From Actinomycetota bacterium (GTDB lineage: Bacteria; Actinomycetota; Humimicrobiia; Humimicrobiales; Humimicrobiaceae), in NCBI GenBank assembly GCA_023475715.1, contig JAMCVO010000549.1, forward strand, positions 1 through 8,762: a DNA stretch of 8,762 nt, in the 5' to 3' direction. The position numbers and the translations under genes are program-made. Shown one piece after another: positions 1 to 6,892 of this stretch. Every line of letters begins with the position of its first letter. Position 1 is the stretch's first letter. The notes beneath the pieces were generated by a model that was given only the letters and a program-made list of their open reading frames with translations, was not told the origin of the DNA and searched no databases.

Positions 1-159
1 GTGGAAAGAACAATAAAAGCGATAAGTCTCAGTGTAGCCTTTTTGCTGCCCGCAACCCATAACATCGGAAATGGTCATTTTAAAAACTTCTGCATCAAAT
101 AGGGCTTTTTTTACGTCAGGGAGCTTATGTGGCTGGATCATTGCAATTATCAATTTCAT
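1..159 (-). CDS. P-II family nitrogen regulator (partial, N-terminal 53 residues)
   Basis: Trimeric P-II proteins sense ATP/ADP and 2-oxoglutarate and control ammonium transporters, glutamine synthetase or nitrogenase. What is visible is the first 53 residues; the rest lies beyond the left edge. It aligns without gaps to the GlnB start: [13 protein letters not shown] at 1-13, the [10 protein letters not shown] strand at 28-37, then [10 protein letters not shown] at 38-47 leading into the T-loop. Gln39, Lys40 and Arg47 match family residues. The start is firm: AAGGAG lies about 8 bases upstream of the ATG. A promoter candidate and a palindrome precede it. Oddity: residues 48-53 read FYCSFH where GlnB/GlnK have Gly48 and the uridylylated Tyr51, so GlnD-type modification looks unlikely. 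The subtype (GlnB, GlnK or NifI-like) cannot be fixed from this fragment. Confidence 0.88.
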   Translation of the reverse strand, partial: MKLIIAMIQPHKLPDVKKALFDAEVFKMTISDVMGCGQQKGYTETYRFYCSFH

Positions 160-191
160 TACTTTCTCTCCTTGAATATTTTTTAATGTTA

Positions 192-207
192 GGATTAATT
201 TTAATCC
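192..207. promoter_or_regulatory. 16-base palindrome in the P-II gene leader
   Basis: GGATTAATTTTAATCC has two perfect 7-base arms (192-198 and 201-207) around a central TT. It lies 32 bases upstream of the P-II start codon and just downstream of the proposed promoter, where a repressor could bind or a small mRNA hairpin could form. It does not match the NrpR (GGAA-N6-TTCC), NtcA (GTA-N8-TAC) or GlnR consensus as I know them. The symmetry is seen; the function is inferred. Confidence 0.4.
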
Positions 208-222
208 AAAATTTTTTCAGGC

Positions 223-251
223 ATGTTACAGCGGTGTTAAATCTTTGTAAA
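223..251 (-). promoter_or_regulatory. Candidate sigma70 promoter of the P-II gene
   Basis: On the minus strand, TTTACA (plus 246-251) matches 5 of 6 bases of the -35 consensus. A 17-base spacer follows, then TAACAT (plus 223-228), which matches 4 of 6 of the -10. Transcription would begin near 216 and give a leader of about 57 bases containing the palindrome at 192-207. AT-rich DNA yields such matches by chance, so this is moderate evidence. It lies in the 130-base gap after the polX stop codon, in which I see no convincing terminator. Confidence 0.4.
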
Positions 252-289
252 CAATAATCTGCATATCCGTTATATTTGCACAATTTTTT

Positions 290-2020
290 TTAGGGACTTT
301 TTGATGACTTTTTCTCATCAAGATAGTCTTTCATTTCATTGCTTCCCATCGTATTGGCAACATCTTCTTTTTCGAGCCATCCCTTTCGCGCCGTATTTAC
401 CCCGAATTTATATTCATGAAAACCTTCAATGTGGTGAGCATCAGGATTGATAAATATTTTTACTCCCTTTTCTTTAGCATATTTGCATGCTCTCCAGTCA
501 AGATCCAGTCTGAACGGACTTGCATTTATCTCAAGGTCTACCTTATACTCCTGTGCAGCATCAATTACTTCAATAATATCTACATTATAAGGATCACGTG
601 CCAAAAGAAGCCTGCCGGTAGGATGTGCCAGCATAGTAGAATATTTGTTAGACATAGCTTTTATGATTCTTTCGGTCATCAGTTTTTGGCTCATGTTGAA
701 ATTAGAATGAATTGCGATTATAACAAAATCAAATTTTTTAAGTATTTCATCAGGATAATCTAGAGTGCCATCTGAAAGTATATCGGACTCTATACCTTTA
801 AATATTTTAAAATCTTCCTGCGTTGAATTCAGCAGATCTATTTCGTCCAGATAAAACTCTATATCTCCATCCTTTATCCCGCCTGCATAACGTGCAGTTT
901 TGCTGTGGTCCGCAACTCCGCAATATTCAAATCCCATTTTTTTTAATTCATTGCAGGCTTGTTCGAGTGACATTTTTCCATCGCTTCTGTTGGTATGGAA
1001 ATGAAAAATGCCTTTTATATCTCTTAATTCCACCAGTTTTGGGATATTTTTATTTAGTGCAGCTTCTAACTCACCGGTATTTTCCCTGATTTCCGGCGGG
1101 ATATAATCCATCCCAAAAACCTTAAAAATTTCTTCTTCACTTTTGCATTCAATAAGACTGCCATCCCTGAAAAGCCCATATTCATTCATTTTAATATTAT
1201 TTTTTTTAGCCATCGATCTCATAGCAGTGTTGTGCTCCTTGCTGCCTGTAAAATGATGCAGGGCGTAAGGATATTGACTGTCGCTGACTGTTCTGATATC
1301 TGCATTTATTCCTGATTTTAATCTTATGCTGGACTTGGTTTCTCCTTTTGCGATTACTTCTTCAGCCTCTTCAACACTTGTAAACATATCCATCACTTCC
1401 TGAGGATTTTTTGTGCTTGCCACAATGTCGATATCTTTGACAATTTCATTTTTCCTCCTGAGGCTTCCACCCAGACTGGATCTTATAACAAATGGCAGGT
1501 CAGCAATTTTTTCATGCAGCTTTTGTGCTTCTTCTATTACACTCGCAAATAAGAACTTTTCCTTGAATCTATTTAAAAGCGCAATCCCTTTGAGTATGTT
1601 TTCCTGTGTTTTTTGCCCAAAATTAGGCAGGTTCAATAATTTATTTTCAAGACAGGCACACTCAAGCTCATCAATGCTGGTTATTTTAAGATTATCATAT
1701 AAAAATTTTATTTTTTTTGGTCCAAGTTTGGGTATTTTCATCATATGATGAAGGCTTGGCGGAGTGGAATTTTTAAGGTCTTCATATAGCTTCAAGCTTC
1801 CAGTTTCCGCAAGAGTCCTGACCTGTTCCGCTATGTGTGTACCGATGCCTTTTATTTTTTTCAGCTCGGTCAAAGTAGTGTTTTTATTTATATCGATACC
1901 GGACATTTCAAGTGCACGGGCAGCATTAGCATAAGCTCTTATTTTAAAAAAGTTTCCGTCCATAATTTCGTAAATAATACTAATTTCGTTCAGCAATTTT
2001 ACGATTTCTTTTTTATCCAT
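290..2020 (-). CDS. polX: DNA polymerase X / 3'-5' exonuclease with PHP domain (PolX)
   Basis: Bacterial PolX fills short gaps in base-excision repair and carries a metal-dependent 3'-5' exonuclease in its PHP domain. At 576 residues this is the usual family length. Order: N-terminal 8-kDa-like region with helix-hairpin-helix motifs (KGIG near 57-60, KLGPKK near 98-103, LPNFGQKT near 131-138); nucleotidyltransferase palm with GGS at 184-186, RR at 188-189, metal-binding Asp196 and Asp198, and third Asp241; TGSKEHN at 258-264; C-terminal PHP domain from about 335. The PHP ligands all appear present: His340, His342, Asp347, His372, Glu411, His438, His466, Asp527, His529. The start fits the family N-terminus; only a weak GGATAG lies upstream. 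It follows the DUF763 gene by 37 bases on the same strand, so it is probably the last gene of a pcm-DUF763-polX operon. A second polX lies at 3982-5850. Confidence 0.96.
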   Translation of the reverse strand: MDKKEIVKLLNEISIIYEIMDGNFFKIRAYANAARALEMSGIDINKNTTLTELKKIKGIGTHIAEQVRTLAETGSLKLYEDLKNSTPPSLHHMMKIPKLGPKKIKFLYDNLKITSIDELECACLENKLLNLPNFGQKTQENILKGIALLNRFKEKFLFASVIEEAQKLHEKIADLPFVIRSSLGGSLRRKNEIVKDIDIVASTKNPQEVMDMFTSVEEAEEVIAKGETKSSIRLKSGINADIRTVSDSQYPYALHHFTGSKEHNTAMRSMAKKNNIKMNEYGLFRDGSLIECKSEEEIFKVFGMDYIPPEIRENTGELEAALNKNIPKLVELRDIKGIFHFHTNRSDGKMSLEQACNELKKMGFEYCGVADHSKTARYAGGIKDGDIEFYLDEIDLLNSTQEDFKIFKGIESDILSDGTLDYPDEILKKFDFVIIAIHSNFNMSQKLMTERIIKAMSNKYSTMLAHPTGRLLLARDPYNVDIIEVIDAAQEYKVDLEINASPFRLDLDWRACKYAKEKGVKIFINPDAHHIEGFHEYKFGVNTARKGWLEKEDVANTMGSNEMKDYLDEKKSSKSP

Positions 2021-2026
2021 TATATT

Positions 2027-2069
2027 TCTATCCGGTGTTGTAACTGTTATTGTAAATCTATTTGGTGTT
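2027..2069. repeat. Short imperfect direct repeat, 30 bases apart, at the DUF763/polX junction
   Basis: TCTATCCGGTGTT (2027-2039) and TCTATTTGGTGTT (2057-2069) differ at two bases and are offset by exactly 30. On the coding strand one copy spans the DUF763 stop codon. The other supplies the GGATAG that is the only Shine-Dalgarno-like sequence before polX. It may be a remnant of a small tandem duplication. Two 13-base near-matches in AT-rich DNA could also be chance. Confidence 0.35.
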
Positions 2070-3152
2070 ATAAAAAACCGACAATCTTTTTATAGCTTTT
2101 ATTTTTTCAGTTCTTTCAATTTTACTGTCTCTGACAGCCCTGTGAAGAATTTCTATTGATTTGTCATAATTTTCTCTATCCACAGGATATGGTATGCCAT
2201 CCTTGCCTCCGTGAGCAAAACTGAACCTGACGGGATCTTTGATGCTGTATTTCACACCATAAATCAATTCAGAAATTAATGCCAGCGCCCTTATAGTCTT
2301 GGGTCCTACACCCTTCATGGAAAGAAGCTTTTCGAAATTTTGAGGTTTCTGGTCATATGTAGATACAAGTATTTTTTGGAACCTGTTTGTATCTATATCA
2401 GTAGTAGTCACGAAGTGTCTGGAAGGAAGGCTGTAATGTTTTCCCCCCCAGTCTTTGATCTTTTTTAAATCTCTAAGCACTTTTTCAGGATTTTCACAGG
2501 AAAGCTCGGAAATTGTTCTTCGGGCATCTTCACTGTCTTTATCTACAAGGTTAAGTATTGCTGCTACCTTGTCACAGCAGATTGCAGAATGTGGTTCTAT
2601 TACAAGATCCGTAAGCTTGCTGCTGAGCCAGTGGTATCTTCTTGCAAGGCGGTTTTCTTCATTCATGCCCTGCTGTACAACTGCCCATTTTTTGCCGTCT
2701 TTGGTAAAAAAGAAACAATGGTGATAAAGCTGATAACCATCCTGAAGGGCAGTACTGTCAACTTTGGCGGCCATTTTGCTGCTGTAAACAAGATTAGAAA
2801 AATCATTGCCTAGATCCTCAGCGGCTTTTTCAATTTCTGAAGGAGTTTTTCTCGAAGTTCCTCCTTTGCCGCCTGCAATATATAACCCCAGATCTTTCTC
2901 CAGGCCTTTGGAGGCCTCTTTTAAAGCGCCGCATACCGTCGTTGTGACCCCGCTTGAATGCCAGTCAAAACCCAGAACACAACCCAGAGCCTGAAACCAA
3001 AGGGGATCAGAAATTCTTTCAAGAACTTCGACTGCGCCGTATTCTGAAACCATGAGCATCAGAATTTCCCTTGAAAGATTTCTCATTCTTGTAAAAAGCC
3101 AGAAAGGTGCTTTTCCGCCATGCAGCGGCAGGATTATAGTTCCTGTTTTCAT
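2058..3152 (-). CDS. DUF763 domain-containing protein with helix-hairpin-helix motif
   Basis: I recognise the DUF763 family (PF05559), whose biochemical function is, to my knowledge, unassigned. The 364 residues look full length. Family landmarks in order: LPLHGGKAP near 8-16; GCVLGFDWHSSG at 57-68; GGKGGTSRKTP at 94-104; QDGYQLYHH at 137-145; VVQQGMN at 158-164; ARRYHW at 170-175; EPH at 186-188; SRH at 244-246; a helix-hairpin-helix, LLSMKGVGPKTIRAL, at 276-290; then HGGKDGIPYPVD near 314-325. The helix-hairpin-helix usually binds DNA backbone non-specifically. The many conserved His, Asp, Gln and Arg residues look like an enzyme active site. There is no signal peptide or membrane segment, so it should be cytoplasmic. 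It starts 9 bases after the pcm stop and is followed by polX. A role in nucleic-acid repair is inference from the motif and context. No strong Shine-Dalgarno is visible. Confidence 0.9.
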   Translation of the reverse strand: MKTGTIILPLHGGKAPFWLFTRMRNLSREILMLMVSEYGAVEVLERISDPLWFQALGCVLGFDWHSSGVTTTVCGALKEASKGLEKDLGLYIAGGKGGTSRKTPSEIEKAAEDLGNDFSNLVYSSKMAAKVDSTALQDGYQLYHHCFFFTKDGKKWAVVQQGMNEENRLARRYHWLSSKLTDLVIEPHSAICCDKVAAILNLVDKDSEDARRTISELSCENPEKVLRDLKKIKDWGGKHYSLPSRHFVTTTDIDTNRFQKILVSTYDQKPQNFEKLLSMKGVGPKTIRALALISELIYGVKYSIKDPVRFSFAHGGKDGIPYPVDRENYDKSIEILHRAVRDSKIERTEKIKAIKRLSVFYNTK

Positions 3153-3161
3153 ATTATTATT

Positions 3162-3806
3162 TCAATCAGGTCTTCGGGTTAATGGCACAAAAGCGACATC
3201 ACTAATTTTTATCTTAGAGAGCTTGCCATTTTTCTTGATAATTTTTAAAAGAACCTGATTCCATCCCGCAGGTCCCGAAGGAACGATCATGATTCCATCA
3301 TCCTTAAGCTGATCAATTAGAGGCGGTGGGACTTCTTCAGGTGCAGCAGTGACTATAATTCTATCAAAAGGAGAATGTTCCTTCCAGCCGTAATAGCCAT
3401 CTTTACTTGCCAGTAAAATGTTTTTATATTCCGAAAGTATTTTTTTTGCTCTTTCGTACAGAGGAATAACTATTTCTATACTGTAAACCTTTTTGACGAT
3501 TTCAGCTAACATAGCTGTTTGATAACCCGAACCTGTACCTATTTCGAGAACAGTTTCGTCTCCCTCAAGCTCAAGGCTTTCAGTCATAAGTGCTACAATA
3601 TATGGTTGTGAAATAGTCTGACCATATCCGATTGGGAGAGGTCTGTCATCATAAGCATAAGGATAAGAATCTTCATCCACAAAATTTTCGCGGGGTACTT
3701 TGCCAAAAGCTTCAAGAACTTTCTTGTCAGAGATCCCTCTGGCAATGATCTGTTCGGCCACCATTTTTTTTCTCATACTTTTAAAATCAATTCTTTCTTT
3801 CATCAT
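3162..3806 (-). CDS. pcm: Protein-L-isoaspartate O-methyltransferase
   Basis: This enzyme methylates L-isoaspartyl residues in aged proteins using S-adenosylmethionine, which starts their conversion back to aspartate. The 214 residues are the normal length for the bacterial/archaeal enzyme. Visible: MVAEQIIARGI at 15-25, the substrate loop GQTISQPYIVALM at 62-74, methyltransferase motif I VLEIGTGSGYQTAML at 86-100, the acidic VYSIEI strand at 107-112, FDRIIVTAA at 147-155 and the C-terminal VPLTRR at 207-212. The start is ATGATG; either Met could be used, and Met11 or Met15 are later options. No clear Shine-Dalgarno precedes it. An A8 tract lies between codons 11 and 15. It is the first gene of the leftward set and is divergent from the second polX across 175 bases. 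Confidence 0.95.
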   Translation of the reverse strand: MMKERIDFKSMRKKMVAEQIIARGISDKKVLEAFGKVPRENFVDEDSYPYAYDDRPLPIGYGQTISQPYIVALMTESLELEGDETVLEIGTGSGYQTAMLAEIVKKVYSIEIVIPLYERAKKILSEYKNILLASKDGYYGWKEHSPFDRIIVTAAPEEVPPPLIDQLKDDGIMIVPSGPAGWNQVLLKIIKKNGKLSKIKISDVAFVPLTRRPD

Positions 3807-3846
3807 CGCTGATGGTTTTATAACAATTTTTTTAAAATTTTATGCT

Positions 3847-3874
3847 ATAATATCTTGTTTTTAAAAATAGTTAA
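3847..3874 (-). promoter_or_regulatory. Candidate promoter of the pcm-DUF763-polX set
   Basis: On the minus strand TTAACT (plus 3869-3874; 4 of 6 -35 bases), a 16-base spacer, then TATTAT (plus 3847-3852; 5 of 6 -10 bases). The start would be near 3840, about 34 bases before the pcm ATG. The 175-base spacer (3807-3981) must hold divergent promoters for pcm and the second polX. It is so AT-rich that matches are weak evidence. I found no convincing pair for the plus-strand gene. Confidence 0.35.
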
Positions 3875-3981
3875 AATGCTAAATTAAGTCATTGAGAGAA
3901 TAAAATAATTTTAATTAATTATATCATCAAATTGGATATTTACTATTTTGCCTTAAGTATTATTTACAAAAAGCGAAACCA

Positions 3982-5850
3982 ATGGATAAAAATCAAATTC
4001 AAAACTTAAAGCTGGCAACCACACTCACAAATCTGGCAGAAATCTATAAGCAGAAAAATGAAAGTCCCAAGGCTGCTATAGACCTCAATATTGCTGCAAG
4101 AACAATAAGGGACTACCCCGGAGATATCTTTGATGCATATAATAAGGGGTTTATTTCAAGCCTCCCTGCAATCGATGAAACGGCATACAAGATTATAGAG
4201 GAATTCTTTAAAACCGGCAGGATAAAATTATATGATGAAATAAAAGGGCAATATTCTGACGAGCTTATAAAGTTTATCAGGATAAGCGGATTGGGTAAAA
4301 AAACGATTTTTAAACTATATGAGCTGCTCGATTTAAAATCAATGAATGATTTACGTGAAAAAGTGCAGGAAACCGGTATATCTAAATTAATTCTTGAAAA
4401 AACATCTCTTGACGCGGAACCCATAAATGAAATCCAGATAAAAAGACTGATTGATTCTGTAGACTATTATTCTTCGGTTGATGGTTTGGTACCCAGAGGT
4501 TTTGTGGAATTTTTTACAGAAAGTATGATGAATGAATTTGACAGAATAAAAGAAGTAAAGAAAGCTGTATTTACAGGCTCGATAAGAAGAAAAAAATCTT
4601 TTATAAGGGACATTGACATCCTGTTGCTGCCGGAATTTAATGCGGTTCAGTACGACAGTATAAAAAGTGAAAAATTATTAAAGAAATTATGCAATCTAAG
4701 CTTTATAAATGGACTGATAGCAATAGATTCAAGACCGGACAACATCAGCGGCAGATTTAAGACCACTCTTGGAATTGATATGGAAATTATAATTACATAC
4801 TCCAAATCATGGTCTCTTGATCTCTTCTACACAACAGGCAGCAAAGAACACATAAAAAAAGTTGAAAAAATAGCAAGACAAAGGGAGCTTTTTAGCAGGA
4901 ACATGATTCAGTTGAGTCCTTATTTGTCAGAAAATCCTGCTGTTGCTCAACTGAAACCTGGAAACAATAAACCGGAAGCTATAGCCAGTTTTGAAGATAA
5001 TTCTGATGAAATTATCTATAAAATGCTTGATCTTCAATATATACCACCGGAATTAAGAGAAAATAATAATGAAATTGAACTTGCATTGAATAAAAAGCTC
5101 CCGGAGCTGATAAAGATACAAGACATAAAGGGCGATCTTCATGTACATTCACAATGGAGCGATGGATTAATTGATTTTGATGAAATGATTGAAAAGGCAA
5201 AAGTTTTTGGATATGAATACATTGCAATAAGCGATCATTCAATGAGCAATCTTTATGGCAAGGGCCTTAATGAAGAAGGAATCATTGAAAAGATTGAATA
5301 TGTAAAAAATCTAAGAGAAAAAACCAAAGTTTTAAAAATTCTTATGGGTGGGGAGGTAGATATAAAATCCGTAGGAAAGTTGGATTATGATGAGCATATA
5401 CTTAAACAGATGGACGTAGTAATAGGCTCCATGCATTCTAATTATACAAACAGCTACCAGGAAAATACTGCAAGGATTGTCAGCGCTATTGAAAATAACA
5501 ATATTGATCTTATTGCTCACCCTACAGGTGTAGTTTTTGGAGCCCGTGCCCCATATTCACTTAATATGGAGCAAATTATCAAGTCAGCAGCCGCACATGG
5601 TAAGGCTCTTGAAATAAACTCTTATTTTGTAAGGCTTGACCTGAATGAAGATTACTCCAGGAAGGTAAAAGAGAATGGCGGTAAAATTACAATAAATACG
5701 GATTCCCACAGGCTCAATAATCTGGATATGATGAAACTGGGCGTGGATGTGGCAAGACGCGCCGGCCTGGAAAAAGAAGATGTCATCAATACGATGACTC
5801 TTGAAGAGCTTATGAAATGGAAAAATAAAACTGCCCGCGATAAAAGATAG
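3982..5850 (+). CDS. polX: Second, diverged PolX-type DNA polymerase with PHP domain
   Basis: A paralogue of the polX at 290-2020 with the same layout but 622 residues. Palm: TGS at 198-200, RR at 202-203, Asp210 and Asp212, third Asp266 (GIDMEII). TGSKEH at 285-290 and IPPELREN at 354-361 are kept. The PHP domain has His387, His389, Asp394, His419, Glu458, His485, His513, Asp574 and His576, so both activities look possible. Differences: the first helix-hairpin-helix is degenerate (LPAID near 61-65 instead of KGIG), while the second (SGLGKKTI, 102-109) is intact. The acidic residue after the RR pair is Ser206 rather than Glu, and about 20 extra residues lie near 311-345. The start is supported by N-terminal similarity to the other PolX. 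The leader (AAAAAGCGAAACCA) lacks a Shine-Dalgarno. It may be specialised for other substrates; that is inference. Confidence 0.93.
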   Translation: MDKNQIQNLKLATTLTNLAEIYKQKNESPKAAIDLNIAARTIRDYPGDIFDAYNKGFISSLPAIDETAYKIIEEFFKTGRIKLYDEIKGQYSDELIKFIRISGLGKKTIFKLYELLDLKSMNDLREKVQETGISKLILEKTSLDAEPINEIQIKRLIDSVDYYSSVDGLVPRGFVEFFTESMMNEFDRIKEVKKAVFTGSIRRKKSFIRDIDILLLPEFNAVQYDSIKSEKLLKKLCNLSFINGLIAIDSRPDNISGRFKTTLGIDMEIIITYSKSWSLDLFYTTGSKEHIKKVEKIARQRELFSRNMIQLSPYLSENPAVAQLKPGNNKPEAIASFEDNSDEIIYKMLDLQYIPPELRENNNEIELALNKKLPELIKIQDIKGDLHVHSQWSDGLIDFDEMIEKAKVFGYEYIAISDHSMSNLYGKGLNEEGIIEKIEYVKNLREKTKVLKILMGGEVDIKSVGKLDYDEHILKQMDVVIGSMHSNYTNSYQENTARIVSAIENNNIDLIAHPTGVVFGARAPYSLNMEQIIKSAAAHGKALEINSYFVRLDLNEDYSRKVKENGGKITINTDSHRLNNLDMMKLGVDVARRAGLEKEDVINTMTLEELMKWKNKTARDKR

Positions 5851-5856
5851 CTGCTG

Positions 5857-6810
5857 CTATTTCTCATAGTATTTAAAAACTTTTTTCCTGTTAAAGTCAG
5901 GAATGAACAGGTCCTCTTTGGAAAGTGAAATAAAATCCTGGGTCCAGCCATTTTTAAAACCCAACTTTTCAGCATAATCTACAACTTCCAGGTATTCATC
6001 TTCACTTATTCTTCTCGAAAGCTCAGGAAAATTTGATGCATTATATTCAGGATGGTACTGTGCCATTATACTTAAAGATACTTCGACAGACAATTCGCTT
6101 TTTATAAAGTCCAGTGTGTCCCTGGTCCCATTGATGTTGTGAGGCATAATCAGAAGTCTTATCAGCAGACCTTTGTTTGCAACTCCGTTGCGGCTGATCT
6201 TTAGGTTACCAACCTGTCTGTACATTTCAATCACAGACTCTCTGTTGTTCCTGACGTAGTTTTTAATACCTGAATATTTCTCTGCATGCAAATCACTGCT
6301 ATATCTTATATCCGGCATATAAATATCAATGGTGCCTTCAAGTGACTTAATGATTTTTGGATTATCATAGCCCCCGGTATTGTAAACAAGCGGGATATTT
6401 AAACCTTTTTTTCTTGCAGCGGAAACGGCATTTAATATCTGAGGTATCCATATTGTTGGCGAAACCAGATTAATGTTATGGCATTTTTTTGCCTGGAGCT
6501 CAATCATCAGTTCTGAAAGCTCTAGGATGCTCATATCAGTTCCGCCAGGTTTCTGGCTTATCTGATAATTCTGGCAGTAGACACAACTCATATTGCAGTG
6601 CGAAAAGAAAATGGTGCCAGAGCCAAAATTGCCTGAGATTGGCGGCTCTTCACCGTGATGGACTATTGCGGAAGAAACTTTGGCTATAAAACCAGCATTA
6701 CAGAAACCTGTTTGGCCGGCATTCCTGTTAATCCTGCACTTATGAGGACAAAGCACACATTTTTCTAAGTATTTATCTAACAATTTCAAAGGTTCATTTG
6801 AGCAATACAT
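5857..6810 (-). CDS. Radical SAM protein, PflX-like (COG1313)
   Basis: It belongs to the radical-SAM relatives of pyruvate formate-lyase activating enzyme known as PflX (COG1313), whose substrate is unknown to me. These enzymes cleave S-adenosylmethionine at a [4Fe-4S] cluster to make a radical. The 317 residues are a typical length. The signature CNMSCVYC at 72-79 gives cluster ligands Cys72, Cys76 and Cys79. An N-terminal CVLCPHKC (Cys18, Cys21, Cys25) plus GFC (Cys37) resembles a second metal-binding site and is typical of this subgroup. NLVSPT (114-119), YNTGGYD (143-149) and MPDIRYS (165-171) continue the barrel. No transmembrane segment is seen. The ATG start has no Shine-Dalgarno (leader AATACATAAGA) and no upstream in-frame alternative. 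It converges on the second polX with 6 bases between stop codons. No glycyl-radical partner is adjacent, so it should not be called a pyruvate formate-lyase activator. Confidence 0.9.
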   Translation of the reverse strand: MYCSNEPLKLLDKYLEKCVLCPHKCRINRNAGQTGFCNAGFIAKVSSAIVHHGEEPPISGNFGSGTIFFSHCNMSCVYCQNYQISQKPGGTDMSILELSELMIELQAKKCHNINLVSPTIWIPQILNAVSAARKKGLNIPLVYNTGGYDNPKIIKSLEGTIDIYMPDIRYSSDLHAEKYSGIKNYVRNNRESVIEMYRQVGNLKISRNGVANKGLLIRLLIMPHNINGTRDTLDFIKSELSVEVSLSIMAQYHPEYNASNFPELSRRISEDEYLEVVDYAEKLGFKNGWTQDFISLSKEDLFIPDFNRKKVFKYYEK

Positions 6811-6860
6811 TCTTATGTATTCGATATAAGCAAGTGTTTTTATTAAGGTTACTGATTACA

Positions 6861-6881
6861 TTATGATTAATTACATCATAA
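6861..6881. promoter_or_regulatory. Inverted repeat upstream of the radical-SAM gene
   Basis: TTATGAT (6861-6867) and ATCATAA (6875-6881) are perfect 7-base arms around a 7-base centre. The site lies 50 bases upstream of the radical-SAM start codon (minus strand) and far from the rightward promoter, so if it is an operator it most likely serves the leftward gene. The arms are seen; the function is inferred. Confidence 0.3.
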
Positions 6882-6892
6882 GTATTATTTTC

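Noticed and set aside
253..282. Stem-like TGCATAT / ATATTTGCA between polX stop and the P-II gene, as a polX terminator
   Set aside because: The pairing needs a two-base bulge, has little G+C and is not followed by a T run on the minus strand.
416..1748. Open frames on the plus strand opposite polX (416-763, 823-1089, 1413-1748)
   Set aside because: They are antisense to a gene with full family motifs, have skewed Phe/Ser/Cys-rich composition, no family resemblance and no ribosome binding sites.
3807..3981. Promoter for the second polX in the divergent spacer
   Set aside because: TATTAT at 3958-3963 with TTGGAT at 3932-3937 has a 20-base spacer, too long; other pairs match even less well.
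5332..5520. Minus-strand frames inside the second polX (4113-4424, 5012-5242, 5332-5520, 5652-5975)
   Set aside because: They are shadows of the polymerase gene; composition and lack of start signals argue against coding.
3982..5850. Second polX as a pseudogene
   Set aside because: The frame is uninterrupted over 622 codons and all polymerase and PHP metal ligands are present.
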